The notes beneath the pieces are model-generated. The model was not told the origin of the DNA. It saw only the letters and a list, made by a program, of their open reading frames with translations, and did not search any database. From Amorphochlora amoebiformis (taxonomy: Eukaryota; Cercozoa; Chlorarachniophyceae): DNA of 64,000 nucleotides. Both the position numbers and the translations under genes were made by a program. The stretch lies in the NCBI GenBank assembly GCA_054601695.1, contig BAAHQB010000348.1, forward strand, positions 108,028 through 172,027, written 5' to 3'. This document shows positions 18,812 through 43,179 of the stretch, one piece after another. The first letter of the stretch is position 1, and the number at the start of each line of letters is the position of its first letter.

Positions 18812-18883
18812 TTGAGTGTTTGAAAGAGTCCCACAGGGAGGCGTTGCAGCTTGTTACTCCAGAGGCGCAATACCTCCAAAGAT
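18812..18883 (-). CDS. Type I LRR exon, 72 nt ([13 protein letters not shown]..)
   Basis: Acceptor ACCGTTAG, donor CTCAA|GTATCC, phase 2 in and out. Reads [20 protein letters not shown] with a full LRR consensus. Differs from the exon at 24,336 mainly in the strand segment (VLR versus ELN). Confidence 0.85.
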
Positions 18884-19064
18884 CTAACGGTATTCACACT
18901 GTATCTTCTTCATGAATACATAATGCATATATATTTATAGATATGTGTATATGTGTGTAGGTGTATGCATATATAAATATATATGTGTCATGATATGCAT
19001 GTGTGTGTATGTATGTATATGTACATATACGTGTGTGTGCCTGTATATATGTATGTATGTGTGC

Positions 19065-19150
<86 letters not shown>

Positions 19151-19539
19151 ATGCACATATTTTTATAACTATTAATTTATTTTAATTCATTATATGTATG
19201 TATATGTACATGTATTAGTATCTATATGTATATGTATGCAAATACATAATATTTATATAAATCTATGTACGTGTATGCATATGTATATGCATATGTATGC
19301 AATATGTTGTTTTTCTTCCTCGTTGTCTCGGTCCTATTTCCCTTTTCCCACCTATCTCTCAAGCTCTCTCTGTGTCTCATACATGCATACATATATGTAT
19401 GCGTATACATATGCATATATCTATGTATATATGTATGCATGTATATATATTTGCATATGTGTATATGAATATTTATGTGTGTATGTATGTGCATGTATAC
19501 ACATATGTGTGTATGCATGCATATGTACACATATTGTAT

Positions 19540-19870
19540 ATACTCATTTATCTCTTCCTCACTATCAGTTTCTCTCTTTGGGACACTCTTTTCTTGGTTT
19601 TCCTTTATCTCTCTCCCTCTCACTTTGCCTATCTCTCTATCTCTCTTCCCTCTGTCTCTGTCCCACCTTCTTTCTCTCTCTCTCTCTCTTCCCTCTGTCT
19701 CTGTCCCCCCTTCTTTCTCTCTCTTCGCTTGTCTCCTCGCTTATCCGTCTCTCTCTCTCTTTGTCTCTCTCTCCCCAGTTTAAACCCCTTAATTCTCTCT
19801 CTCTTATCCTCGGCTCTCTTTCCTAATATTCTCTTCTTCAATATTACTATTCTCAAAATAACATATGTTC
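19540..19870. repeat. CT-rich dispersed unit
   Basis: Pyrimidine-rich block with repeated TCCCTCTGTCTCTGTCCCCC, ending CCCAGTTTAAACCCCTTA. Repeated at 25,060-25,440 and inverted at 27,120-27,400. Low-complexity frames here are not genes. Confidence 0.85.
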
Positions 19871-19937
19871 CTATACACACATGTAATATATATATGTGTA
19901 TGTATATATATGTATATATATGTATATATATATATAC

Positions 19938-20012
<75 letters not shown>

Positions 20013-20019
20013 ATAATAT

Positions 20020-20162
<143 letters not shown>

Positions 20163-20277
20163 CATATAATACTGATTTATATAAATACACATATTCGCAG
20201 ATACATAGATACGTGTATAAATCTAACTGTATATACATGTTAAATTATGCATTTCTATATGTATACTGTATTTATAC

Positions 20278-20337
<60 letters not shown>

Positions 20338-20448
20338 CCCTAAACCCCATCCCTAGCCCTACCCCTGACCTCCAGCCCTTTAAGGGTATGGACAGTGTTG
20401 CTGTTTCATGGATACACACATGGGGTTGTGTAGGTGGTTTGTGATTAC

Positions 20449-20520
20449 TTGAGGTCGTCAAACGTCCCTTTGTCAAGGCTCTGCAGCTGGTTGTCGTTGA
20501 GACGCAACACCCTGAGCGAT
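20449..20520 (-). CDS. Type II LRR exon, 72 nt (SLRVLRLNDNQLQ..)
   Basis: Donor CTCAA|GTAATC, acceptor ACCCTTAG. Strand SLRVLRLNDNQLQ, then the constant SLDKGTFDDL. Flanking introns are nearly identical to those of the 22,081 and 26,062 exons. Confidence 0.85.
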
Positions 20521-20616
20521 CTAAGGGTGGAGTACTGTTTCACACTCGGTTCAATTCAACATTATATACATACATACATACATATGTACATATATATATA
20601 TATATATACTATATAT

Positions 20617-20692
<76 letters not shown>

Positions 20693-20774
20693 CATATAGC
20701 AAATTATGGGATATGAAGACGCAACGATTTTACCATGGGGAACACACACACAAATACACTCACACACGCACGTA

Positions 20775-20813
<39 letters not shown>

Positions 20814-20856
20814 TACACATACATTTATAGATATATATCTATATATATATATATAA

Positions 20857-20896
<40 letters not shown>

Positions 20897-20924
20897 ATAA
20901 TATATATATATATATATATAATAT

Positions 20925-20990
<66 letters not shown>

Positions 20991-21001
20991 TATATAGATA
21001 C

Positions 21002-21070
<69 letters not shown>

Positions 21071-21416
21071 GGTGTGTGTGTGTGTGTATGCATATATTTT
21101 TATACTATTACTTTATTTTAATTAATAATATGTATGTGTATGTACATGTATTAGTATCTATATGTATATGTATGCAAATACATAGTATATATATAAATCT
21201 ATGTACGTGTATGCATTATGTACATGCATATGTATGCAATATGCTGTTTGTCTTCTTCGTTGTCTCGCTCATATTTCGCTTTTCCCACCTATCTCTCAAG
21301 CTCTCTCTGTGTCTCATACTTGCATACATTACATATACATATACATATGCATATATCTATGTATATATATAACATATATATATATATAGATGTATACATA
21401 TCTATTATATATGTGC

Positions 21417-21466
<50 letters not shown>

Positions 21467-21636
21467 ATATATATATATATATTATATATCCTCATATATC
21501 AATACTCATATATATATATAATTATATATATAGATACATATTTATACATATTATAATATTACTTTATTTGTATATCTATCACTATATTTATACTATCAAT
21601 GTATATTATATATACATATATATATATATACATATA

Positions 21637-21683
<47 letters not shown>

Positions 21684-22080
21684 TCGATATGAGTTCAACC
21701 CCCCCTTAATCACTAGCTTAATCTTAGCCCCAGTCCTTCCCTTAATCCTTAGCTTTATCCTTACCCTAAATCTTACCTACTCCATGATCCTTAGCAATCC
21801 TTCTCTTAATCCGTACCATAGCTCTTGCCTAACCCCTACCCTAATCCTTGCCCTACCCTTACCCTAATCTTGACCTGATATTTACCCCAGGGTCACCCAC
21901 GCCTAGCGCTGAGATACGTCACCTATTATCTAACCCTAACTAGCCCTGACCCTAACCCCTAACCCTTAACCCTAAACCCCATCCCTAGCCCTACCCCTGA
22001 CCTCCAGCCCTTTAAGGGTATGGACAGTGTTGCTGTTTCATGGATACACACATGGGGTTGTGTAGGTGGTTTGTGATTAC

Positions 22081-22152
22081 TTGAGGTCGTCAAACGTCCC
22101 TTTGTCAAGGCTCTGCAGCTGGTTGTTGCTGAGATCCAACTCCCTGAGCGAT
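22081..22152 (-). CDS. Type II LRR exon, 72 nt (SLRELDLSNNQLQ..)
   Basis: Consensus-like member of the set: SLRELDLSNNQLQ, then SLDKGTFDDL. Same splice borders and phase as the others. Confidence 0.85.
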
Positions 22153-22196
22153 CTAAGGGTGGAGTACTGTTCACACTCGGTTCAATTCAATATGCG

Positions 22197-22265
<69 letters not shown>

Positions 22266-22462
22266 ATATATCAATATATATATATATATACATATATATT
22301 ACATATAATACTGATTTATATAAACACATATTCATAGATACACAGATATATAAATCTAACTGTATATACATGTTATATTATGCATTTGTATATGTATATA
22401 CTGTATTTCATTTGTATATGTATACTGTATTTATACATATAAAAATATATTTATACATATAT

Positions 22463-22512
<50 letters not shown>

Positions 22513-22536
22513 ATATATATATAGAAATAATATATA

Positions 22537-22597
<61 letters not shown>

Positions 22598-22699
22598 TCT
22601 GGATATATTAGATCATATCATATATACACATATATACATATATATATACATATGTGGTACCCGTCAGTACCCAGTATATATATTCGTGGTACCATACAT

Positions 22700-22734
<35 letters not shown>

Positions 22735-23274
22735 GTATCGTTTGTAATATATAGCATAGTATATGCAAAATATATATTTTAAAATCAAATCGGGAATACT
22801 TCAATATATATATATAATACATATATATATATATAATATTTACATGTATACATGCATTTCTATGTATATATATATAATCGATATGAGTTCAACCCCCCTT
22901 AATCACTAGCCTAATCTTAGCCCCAGTCCTTCCCTTTATCCTTACCTTAATCCTTACCCTAAATCTTACCTACTCCATGATCCTTAGCAATCCTTCCCTT
23001 AATCCTTACCATAGTTCTACCCTAACCCCTACCCTAATCCTTGCCCTAACCCTTACCCTAATCTTCACCTGATCCTTACCCCAGGGTCACCCATGCTTAG
23101 CGTTGAGATACGTCAACTATTATCTAACCCTAACTAGCCCTGACCCTAACCCCTAACCCTTAACCCTAAACCCCATCCCTAGCCCTACCCCTGACCTCCA
23201 GCCCTTTAAGGGTATGGACAGTGTTGCTGTTTCATGGATACACACATGGGGTTGTGTAGGTGGTTTGTGATTAC

Positions 23275-23346
23275 CTGAGGTTGTTAAACGTCCCTTTGTC
23301 AAGGCTCTGCAGCTGGTTGAAGCTGAGATCCAACTTCGTGAGCGAT
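23275..23346 (-). CDS. Type II LRR exon, 72 nt (SLTKLDLSFNQLQ..)
   Basis: Strand SLTKLDLSFNQLQ, then SLDKGTFNNL. Closest to the exon at 17,753, from which it differs at the exposed Y/F position. Donor CTCAG|GTAATC. Confidence 0.85.
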
Positions 23347-23404
23347 CTAAGGGTGGTGTTCACACTCGGTTTAATTCAACATTATATACATACATACATA
23401 CATA

Positions 23405-23450
<46 letters not shown>

Positions 23451-23576
23451 GTATATATATTATATTTGTTATGTCTATGTATAAAACTATGCATATAGCA
23501 AATTATGGGATATGAAGACGCAACGATTTGACCATGGGGAACACACACACAAATACATACACACACACACACACAC

Positions 23577-23652
<76 letters not shown>

Positions 23653-23697
23653 AATAAATATATACATAAATATGTATTTACATATATTATAGATATC

Positions 23698-23793
<96 letters not shown>

Positions 23794-23870
23794 TTATAGA
23801 TGTCTCAAGATTAATTAAAGGTTTCTTACACATTACGTACACATATAAATACAATATTAATATATGTACA

Positions 23871-24003
<133 letters not shown>

Positions 24004-24014
24004 TATAATATATA

Positions 24015-24058
<44 letters not shown>

Positions 24059-24173
24059 CATATATATATATATATATATACTCATATGTTCGTAGTTTTA
24101 AAAATGCGTATAGATACATCAATACAATTTGTGCGATTGTCTCTATATCTCCACATGTGTACACGTATTTATG

Positions 24174-24302
<129 letters not shown>

Positions 24303-24335
24303 TCAAATGTATATCTATTTGGTGTGTTTGGATAC

Positions 24336-24407
24336 CTGAGTGTTTGAAAGAGTCCCACAGGGAGGCGTTGCAGCTTGTTACTCCAGAGGTTCAATTCCTC
24401 CAAAGAT
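24336..24407 (-). CDS. Type I LRR exon, 72 nt ([13 protein letters not shown]..)
   Basis: Acceptor ACCGTTAG, donor CTCAG|GTATCC. Reads [20 protein letters not shown]. Intact, phase 2. Confidence 0.85.
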
Positions 24408-24554
24408 CTAACGGTATTCACACTGTTGCTTGTTCATGAATATATATTTTATAGTTATGTGTATATGTGTGTAGGTGTATGCATATATAAATATATATGT
24501 GTCATGATATGCATGTGTGTGTATGTATGTATATGTACATATACGTGTGTGTGC

Positions 24555-24662
<108 letters not shown>

Positions 24663-25311
24663 ATGTATGCATATATTTTTATAACTATTACTTTATTTTA
24701 ATTAATAATATGTATGTATATGTACATGTATTAGTATCTATATGTATATGTATGCAAATACATAATATTTATATAAATCTATGTACGTGTATGCATTATG
24801 TATATGCATATGTATGCAATATGTTGTTTTTCTTCCTCGTTGTCTCGGTCCTATTTCCCTTTTCCCACCTATCTCTCAAGCTCTCTCTGTGTCTCATACA
24901 TGCATACATATATGTATGCGTATACATATGCATATATCTATGAATATATGTATGCATGTATATATATTTGCATATGTGTACATGAATATTTATGTGTGTA
25001 TGTGTGTGCATGTATACACATATGTGTATAAGCATGCATATGTCACATATTATATATACTCATTTATCTCTTCCTCACTATCACTCTCTCTCTTTAGAGC
25101 ACTCCTTTCTTGGTTTTCCTTTATCTCTCTCCCTCTCTCTTTGCCTATCTCTCCATCTCTCTCTCTCTATCTCTCTCTCTCTCTTCCCTCTGTCTCTGTC
25201 CCCCCTTCTTTCTCTCTCTCCCTCTCCCTTTGCCTATCTCTCTCTCTCTCTCTCTCTTCCCTCTGTCTCTGTCCCCCCTTCTTTCTCTCTCTTCGCTTGT
25301 CTACTCGCTCA

Positions 25312-25343
<32 letters not shown>

Positions 25344-25455
25344 TCCCCAGTTTAAACCCCTTAGTTCTCTCTCTTCTATCCTCGACTCTCTTCTTAATAT
25401 TCTCTTCTTCAATATTACTATTCTCTAATATAACATATGTTCCTATACACACATG

Positions 25456-25526
<71 letters not shown>

Positions 25527-25654
25527 ATAAACGTATAAATAATAGTAATATTATATATATATATATATATACATATATACATGAGTGTTTGTGTAAGAAC
25601 ATATACGAATACAATTATTGTACACAAAAATATTCAAATATATATATATATCTA

Positions 25655-25735
<81 letters not shown>

Positions 25736-25750
25736 ATATATTTGTGTTAC

Positions 25751-25794
<44 letters not shown>

Positions 25795-25913
25795 CATATA
25801 ATACTTATTTATATAAATACACATATTCGCAGATACAGATACGTGTATAAATCTAACTGTATATACATGCTATATTATGCATTTCTATCTGTATACTGTA
25901 TTTATACATCTAA

Positions 25914-25949
<36 letters not shown>

Positions 25950-26061
25950 GCCCTAAACCCCATCCCTAGCCCTACCCCTGACCTCCAGCCCTTTAAGGGT
26001 ATGGACAGTGTTACTGTTTCATGGATACACACATGGGGTTGTGTAGGTGGTTTGTGATTAC

Positions 26062-26133
26062 TTGAGGTCGTCAAACGTCCCTTTGTCAAGGCTCTGCAGC
26101 TGGTTGTTGCTGAGATCCAAGTTCCTGAGCAAT
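26062..26133 (-). CDS. Type II LRR exon, 72 nt (LLRNLDLSNNQLQ..)
   Basis: First array exon downstream of the 28-31 kb part of the gene. Strand LLRNLDLSNNQLQ, then SLDKGTFDDL. Its phase-2 start fits the phase-2 end of the exon at 28,133-28,071, and the junction restores exact LRR spacing (FHGL-E-LLRNLDL). Confidence 0.85.
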
Positions 26134-26391
26134 CTAAGGGTGGAGTACTGTTTCACACTCTGTTCTATTCAACATTATATACATACACACATATAAATAT
26201 ATATATATACTAAATATTGATATATATATATATATATTCATACCTATATATTATATTTGTTATGTCAATATATACATTCATCTTATTTAATATATATATA
26301 TATGTACGCATATAGCAAATTATGGGATATGAAGACGCAACGATTTGACCATGGGGAACACACACACACAAATACACTCACACACACACAC

Positions 26392-26455
<64 letters not shown>

Positions 26456-26509
26456 ATATGTATATATGGAAAATAATTATATACATAAATATGTATTTAT
26501 ATAGATATC

Positions 26510-26571
<62 letters not shown>

Positions 26572-26744
26572 GCTTATATATATATCTAGTATGTATGTAT
26601 CACATATACATAGATATATAATAAATATATTAATATATGTATATAGGCATGTATATTTATATTTATGTGTTTATGTATGTGCATGTATATACACATATGT
26701 GTGTATATATGCATATGTACGCATAATATATATATATATATGTA

Positions 26745-26836
<92 letters not shown>

Positions 26837-26838
26837 TT

Positions 26839-26921
<83 letters not shown>

Positions 26922-26945
26922 CATATATATATATATATATATATA

Positions 26946-27052
<107 letters not shown>

Positions 27053-27407
27053 CTATAAATAATATATATATAATATATAATATGTATATATATATATATA
27101 TTACATGTGTGTATAGGAACATATGTTATATTAGAGAATAGTAATATTGAAGAAAAGAATATTAGGAAAGAGAGCCGAGGATAGGAGAGAGAGAACTAAG
27201 GGGTTTAAACTGGGGAGAGAGAGACAAAGAGAGAGAGAGAGAGATGAGCGAGGAGACAAGCGAAGAGAGAGAGAAAGGGGGACAGAGACAGAGGGAAGAG
27301 AGAGAGAGAGATAGAGAGATAAGCAAAGAGAGAGGGAGAGAGATAAAGGAAAAACCAAGAAAAGAGTGTCCCAAAGAGAGAGACTGAAAGTGAGGAACAG
27401 ATAAATG

Positions 27408-27443
<36 letters not shown>

Positions 27444-27495
27444 TGTGTGCGAACATATACGAATACAATTATTGTACACAAAAATATTTAAAATA

Positions 27496-27546
<51 letters not shown>

Positions 27547-27578
27547 AATATATGCATATGAATACAACATTATTTTAT

Positions 27579-27665
<87 letters not shown>

Positions 27666-27879
27666 TTATGTGTGTGTATATATCATAGTCGGCCCTGTTT
27701 CCTAATACTCTCTTAAACATCCTCTACAAATACGTTGTACAGACACATACACGAACATATGTATATGTATGAATATGTATGTGTATATGTGTGTGTATAT
27801 GTATGTGTGTGTGGGCGTACATGTGTATATATACGGAATATATTCATATGTGTGTGTATATTAAATATGTGCGTGTATA

Positions 27880-27896
27880 TGTGTATGCATATTAGA

Positions 27897-27967
<71 letters not shown>

Positions 27968-28070
27968 TAAATGTATATGTATATATGATAAATGCATATA
28001 TGTAAATATAATATATATAATTATTGAGCGTTGAAAATACGTAAATGGATTTTTAGGGAGTTAAGTGTAC
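27880..28070. repeat. (AT)n tract and unique edge inside the LRR gene intron
   Basis: (AT)n at about 27,900-27,963, followed by AT-rich unique sequence up to the donor of the exon at 28,071. No gene element seen. The preceding 27,690-27,880 holds TG-rich DNA with GTGTGTATATG motifs. Confidence 0.7.
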
Positions 28071-30980
<2,910 letters not shown>

Positions 30981-31067
30981 AATCACCTTACAGTCCCTAT
31001 ATATTTGATATTTATACAGGATGTAAATATATCAATACACATATATATATATACATATACACATATG

Positions 31068-31123
<56 letters not shown>

Positions 31124-31129
31124 TATTAG

Positions 31130-31172
<43 letters not shown>

Positions 31173-31233
31173 CATACATATATATTTTATATATATATAG
31201 AAATATATGTATATATATAGAAATATATGTATA

Positions 31234-31264
<31 letters not shown>

Positions 31265-31274
31265 GTAATGCATG

Positions 31275-31277
31275 TCA

Positions 31278-31346
<69 letters not shown>

Positions 31347-31484
31347 CATAGATTTATGTAGTGTAATGTATGTCCGTATATAATTGATATAAAATAGATA
31401 TGTAGGGATTTTCTCTATATATGTGTACATATGCGTATATGTATACATATACACACATAGGTGTATACGTATATATTTATAATT

Positions 31485-31555
<71 letters not shown>

Positions 31556-31710
31556 GTGCTTGTGTATATATATCTTGAGTACACATGGGGTGGGGTGGGA
31601 CATTGTACATACACACACATATATGTACATATCATTATATTGATATGCATATATACATAATTATCAATATCTATACTTATTGCATACATAAATACATCAT
31701 TAATATAAAC
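31275..31710. repeat. AT microsatellites and AT-rich DNA
   Basis: (AT)n at about 31,280-31,343 and 31,490-31,553, with islands such as 31,360-31,480 and 31,555-31,625 (containing ACACATGGGGTGGGGTGGGA) that are conserved inverted near 63,680-63,930. No exon is supported. Confidence 0.7.
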
Positions 31711-31718
31711 ATTTCTAC

Positions 31719-32135
31719 CCATTTGATAGCGAGTCTTGCGAAGTGTAGCCAATGGCATTTAGGCCATCTCTCCCTGCAGTCTTCCGAGTCATTAGAATCC
31801 ACCTGAGGATGAATTTCTTCACCTCGGCGCTGATGTCCGCGTCTAAACAAAACACGGTTTCAGAAAGCGATAGATACTAGAGGCAGGTTTAGAGGTGTAG
31901 TTAGCGAATGTGTGTGTGTTGGTGGGGTTGTACCGAAACCAGTAAAGTTGTACGAGTCCAATCCGGCTGTGCATGGAAAAATAGATTTGAATATTACGCT
32001 AGCAGGACTATCAGGACTAATGAATGGATGTATGTGCTTTAATATTTTTAAAGAATTGTGTATATGTATATATATGCATATATGTACATAGACATATGTA
32101 ATATTATATATATATATAAATATAACGTTTTATAT

Positions 32136-32190
<55 letters not shown>

Positions 32191-32689
32191 ATATTATACA
32201 CATAATAGTATTATACACACACATCTACATATATATTTAATTTACCATGAATACACATATATATATATACATATATATATATATATTAACAAATTTTAAA
32301 AGTGCGAATCATATCTTCGTGTTTGTATGTAACAAGACAATTTCTATATACATTACTCTTACGAATATATATACTTTTGCACTATTACCCCGACTAGTTG
32401 AGCCCTAAAAGTAACCCGAAGGCCTATCCCTAACCAGTATCAATATGTACCTGCAACGGGCATCTTGAGGCCGAAAAGCCGGAAAAATAGGCATACCATG
32501 GCGTCAAGTCCATGGAAGGCTTTATACCCTAACACATTGCTGGGAGGCGCTCGGACCTTGAGATAGTGATGAAATTATCATATGTGTTTTTGGTGAATTT
32601 TGTGGTAGCGAGGAAGATTGAATATATATATATATATATATATGGTGAACCATTACCGTGTGCCTTATCGTTGCCTTGACACGATCAGT
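31719..32689 (-). CDS. Unrecognised gene of small exons, arm B (..[13 protein letters not shown]..)
   Basis: Five exons chain by phase on the minus strand: 32689-32657 ([11 protein letters not shown]), 32556-32497 ([20 protein letters not shown]), 32450-32435 (VHIDT plus G), 31966-31940 (GLDSYNFT with split codons) and 31842-31719 ([20 protein letters not shown], then [20 protein letters not shown]). Joining across the 16-nt and 27-nt exons gives [20 protein letters not shown]. The last exon ends in phase 2 at GTAGAA, so more exons should follow, but none is found in the AT-rich DNA down to 31,275. No domain is recognised. Without the 16-nt exon's donor, translation would stop at VHIDTG. The upstream start is not found. 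Confidence 0.6.
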
Positions 32690-32737
32690 CTGATGGGAAA
32701 TATGTATAAATATTGTATATCTGTATAATTACTTAGG

Positions 32738-32795
<58 letters not shown>

Positions 32796-32894
32796 CATTA
32801 CTATGTATATAAATCTATACACATTACATTATCATATATACATGTCCTAATATGTATGTAGACATTACATTATCTGAAATATATACATATATAA

Positions 32895-32946
<52 letters not shown>

Positions 32947-32959
32947 ACAATATATATAT

Positions 32960-34558
<1,599 letters not shown>

Positions 34559-34559
34559 G

Positions 34560-37166
<2,607 letters not shown>

Positions 37167-37252
37167 CTAGCAAAATTGTTCCTAACCAAATCGACATCAA
37201 GACAACCTTACCGGGCCAGGGTATATGCCCCGGCCTTTGTATATATCCACAT

Positions 37253-38157
37253 CTATATGCTCTCAAGGACGGCGAAGCCCAATACATTCTCTTTTCGAAT
37301 GGCCACGATCGTGAACCCTTGTGTAAACATACGAAAGTCTGCAGAAAGTGAAATGTAACGGAGGACAAGATTTCGGTTTGGATACCAATGGCTTGAGGGA
37401 TGGGGTAGGCCGGGATTGCGATGGTGGCTCCGTTTTTTGTCCATGTTTGCGCAAATGCCTTTGAATTCAACTGGAGGTTTCGCTAGCTGATTATGAATAC
37501 GTGTACAAATATCAGTATGCATTGGGATAATACGTATGCAGGTATGTACAACATTGCATATTCCCAATATTTATGGACTCCAAAGTTCATAGGGTATATT
37601 TTATAAGGATCAATAACCATCAAGATGTCTCCGTCGCGTATCAAGGCGATATCTTCGATCAGGGCCCCTATTTTATGCATCATATGGTGACGTCCATCAA
37701 CTCCCTCCCCAAAACCCAAGCCTCAACCCCTAAAATCGAACTCAGAAAGCTCGGTAGCAAGGTTTACCTGTTTCTAGACATATATGAGTCTCTTGAGACC
37801 TTAGGGCCTTTGCAGTGGCACTGACGAGATCGGGCAAGCTTGCTTCCGTCGGGATGGCAATTGCCTGATATCAATCACCGCGATCTCCACTGGATTCTTC
37901 GCTTTTTTCGCGAAAAGACATGGGTATTGGATTGGGAGTACCTTCATGGCAGACCGATTGCCCTGGGGATAGACCGATAGGCGAAGGGTGTGCATGGTTC
38001 TTCGACTCATATCCTTCTGATTACGAACTCCGGCCATCGACGCGTGCAACTTAAGCGGAGGTTTGTCCATTCGAACTTTTAACCGAATGTTTGTACCGGG
38101 GAATTTCGGCATTCCCGGTCTATAAAGAATATTAAGGCCATTTTGCCTGGAATCCAT
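37253..38157 (-). CDS. Small protein with a KHA-like domain (intact copy)
   Basis: Five exons: 38157-37942, 37864-37768, 37667-37618, 37470-37386 and 37338-37253, joined in phases 0, 1, 0 and 1, giving 177 residues. Residues about 58-125 read LRLSVYPQGNRSAMK, then PTEASLPDLVSATAKAL, then ALIEDIALIRDGDILM. This matches the pattern of the KHA domain of plant-type potassium channels (LP-x-S-x2-ELL..., G-AEI-DDI-x-LIRDGD-x-L), a ubiquitin-like fold; doublecortin-type domains are a weaker alternative. There are no membrane segments, so this is not a channel by itself. The C-terminus (QGFTIVAIRKENVLGFAVL) is unassigned. A TATA-like box lies about 260 nt upstream. This is the only copy of three with start, all junctions and stop intact. 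Confidence 0.7.
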
Positions 38158-38317
38158 ATTTTGTTTCAGATCACTTACTCTCCCGCGATTTTAATATTTC
38201 TGTTATTGAATTTAGGTATCTTGATATTATATAAAAGATATCTATAAAACGGAAACAGTTTTAGAGGTCATTTTATAACCTTTAACCGCATTACTACAGT
38301 TACCTCCTTTGTTGATG

Positions 38318-38425
38318 TGACACACCCGTGTGTCATATTTCGGCGCACCCAGTGGTCTCACCCGAGCGGCTTCGCCTCCCACAGGGTCTTAAGGTTATTC
38401 GCAGCAAAAAAAACGCTTTATATAG
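38318..38425 (-). promoter_or_regulatory. Upstream region of the intact KHA-like gene
   Basis: Palindrome TGACACACCCGTGTGTCA at 38,318-38,335 and CTATATAAAG (minus) at 38,416-38,425, the latter about 260 nt before the ATG at 38,157. Both are conserved in all three copies. The orientation fits the minus-strand gene. Confidence 0.45.
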
Positions 38426-38429
38426 AATA

Positions 38430-38738
38430 TAAGTTGTATGTGTGTAACTCTGAAAGAAAACTATTTGAGGGGGGTGGTCTGGGGTGTATTTGTGGCGATG
38501 ATCGCTTGATTTTGGGGTAGAAAGGGGGAAAGGCCATGGGAAAGGTGAGTGTTCGATTATTTTAGGTAAGAGTGCGTAAGATTGTGCTATGTAAGTGCGT
38601 TAAAACTAGAGATGGAGTTGGAAATGGTGTGGCTCGTTATAACATTTTTTCGTAAAAAATGCGCGATGCTTTTAAAGCATTGACTTTTATTGATTACGTA
38701 TATTTAACGGTAATGCGTCTAGAACATGTAAAAATGTA

Positions 38739-38833
<95 letters not shown>

Positions 38834-38974
38834 ATGTATTTACTTATGGTATGCTTGTGCGTATACAGCATCATAGAAAATGATCTAACTGTAGGTCCAC
38901 AACGACTCTAGCAGGGTCTCTAGCATGAAATGCATGTCTACATACCACTGGACACTCATACTATAATATCTAAG

Positions 38975-39020
<46 letters not shown>

Positions 39021-39119
39021 GAGTAGTAGATATAGCTGATATAGTGTAGATAGTAGTGTATTAGTGTAGTAGTAGATATACTCTACATACTAGATACACT
39101 GTATATCAATCATACCATT

Positions 39120-39194
<75 letters not shown>

Positions 39195-39221
39195 GGTATG
39201 TGTGTGTGTGTATATGTATAT

Positions 39222-39263
<42 letters not shown>

Positions 39264-39350
39264 ATACATTCATAAGTATATATAGTTATATATATAATTT
39301 ATTTATGTACGTATTTAATGAAAGGTCACATACAGACATCTACATATCGC

Positions 39351-39402
<52 letters not shown>

Positions 39403-39480
39403 ATCAAGTATACATCTAATATATATATGACGTAATACACATACAGAGCTATAATATGAATTTGAAAGTATGTGTTTGAA
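38430..39480. repeat. Unique DNA with AT and TG microsatellites
   Basis: Counterpart of 3,600-4,620. (AT)n at about 38,741-38,812, then (TG)n; (AT)n at 39,124-39,163, then (TG)n; a TAGTAGATATAG-rich island at 39,018-39,110. No exon recognised. Confidence 0.7.
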
Positions 39481-39493
39481 TTTGTATTGGTAG

Positions 39494-41604
<2,111 letters not shown>

Positions 41605-41609
41605 GAGCG

Positions 41610-42385
<776 letters not shown>

Positions 42386-43007
42386 AGACATGTACTTCCT
42401 CTCTTTCTCTCTCCCTCTTGCTCGCTCGCTCGCTCTCTTCACATTTACCCCTCTCAGTCCTTCTAGCCTTTTCTTTCTATATATATATGTGTATATATAT
42501 ATATATATATATTCTTACCTTTTAATTTAAATCTCTATTGTCTTTGATTATATATACCCTTCATATATACATACATATAATATGTGTATTAAATATATAT
42601 GTGCATATATAATATATATATATATATATATAAATATAATATGTATATATATATGTGTATGTATATATATATACATATATATAGTATATATGTATATATA
42701 TTTATATATATATATATACATATACATATACATATATGCCTATATATGATATATCCTTATTCCTATTCTTCTCGTATCCTTCTCCGGATCCTTCTCTTCC
42801 GCGAAATTTTTTTTTTTTTTGTCGGCAGAGGAGTATGATCGTTGTTGTCACTGAAAGCTTACTCAGGCATTAGTTGAAAGAGGGTTATCTGTAACCTTAA
42901 CTCTACCCTTGTGCCTGCCCTTACCATCCCTCTATCCATATATGTGTATGTATATATATATATATATATACACATACACATATACGATATATATATATAT
43001 AAATATG

Positions 43008-43053
<46 letters not shown>

Positions 43054-43063
43054 TATATATATG

Positions 43064-43107
<44 letters not shown>

Positions 43108-43140
43108 AAATAATATATGTATATATATATATATATAATA

Positions 43141-43179
<39 letters not shown>

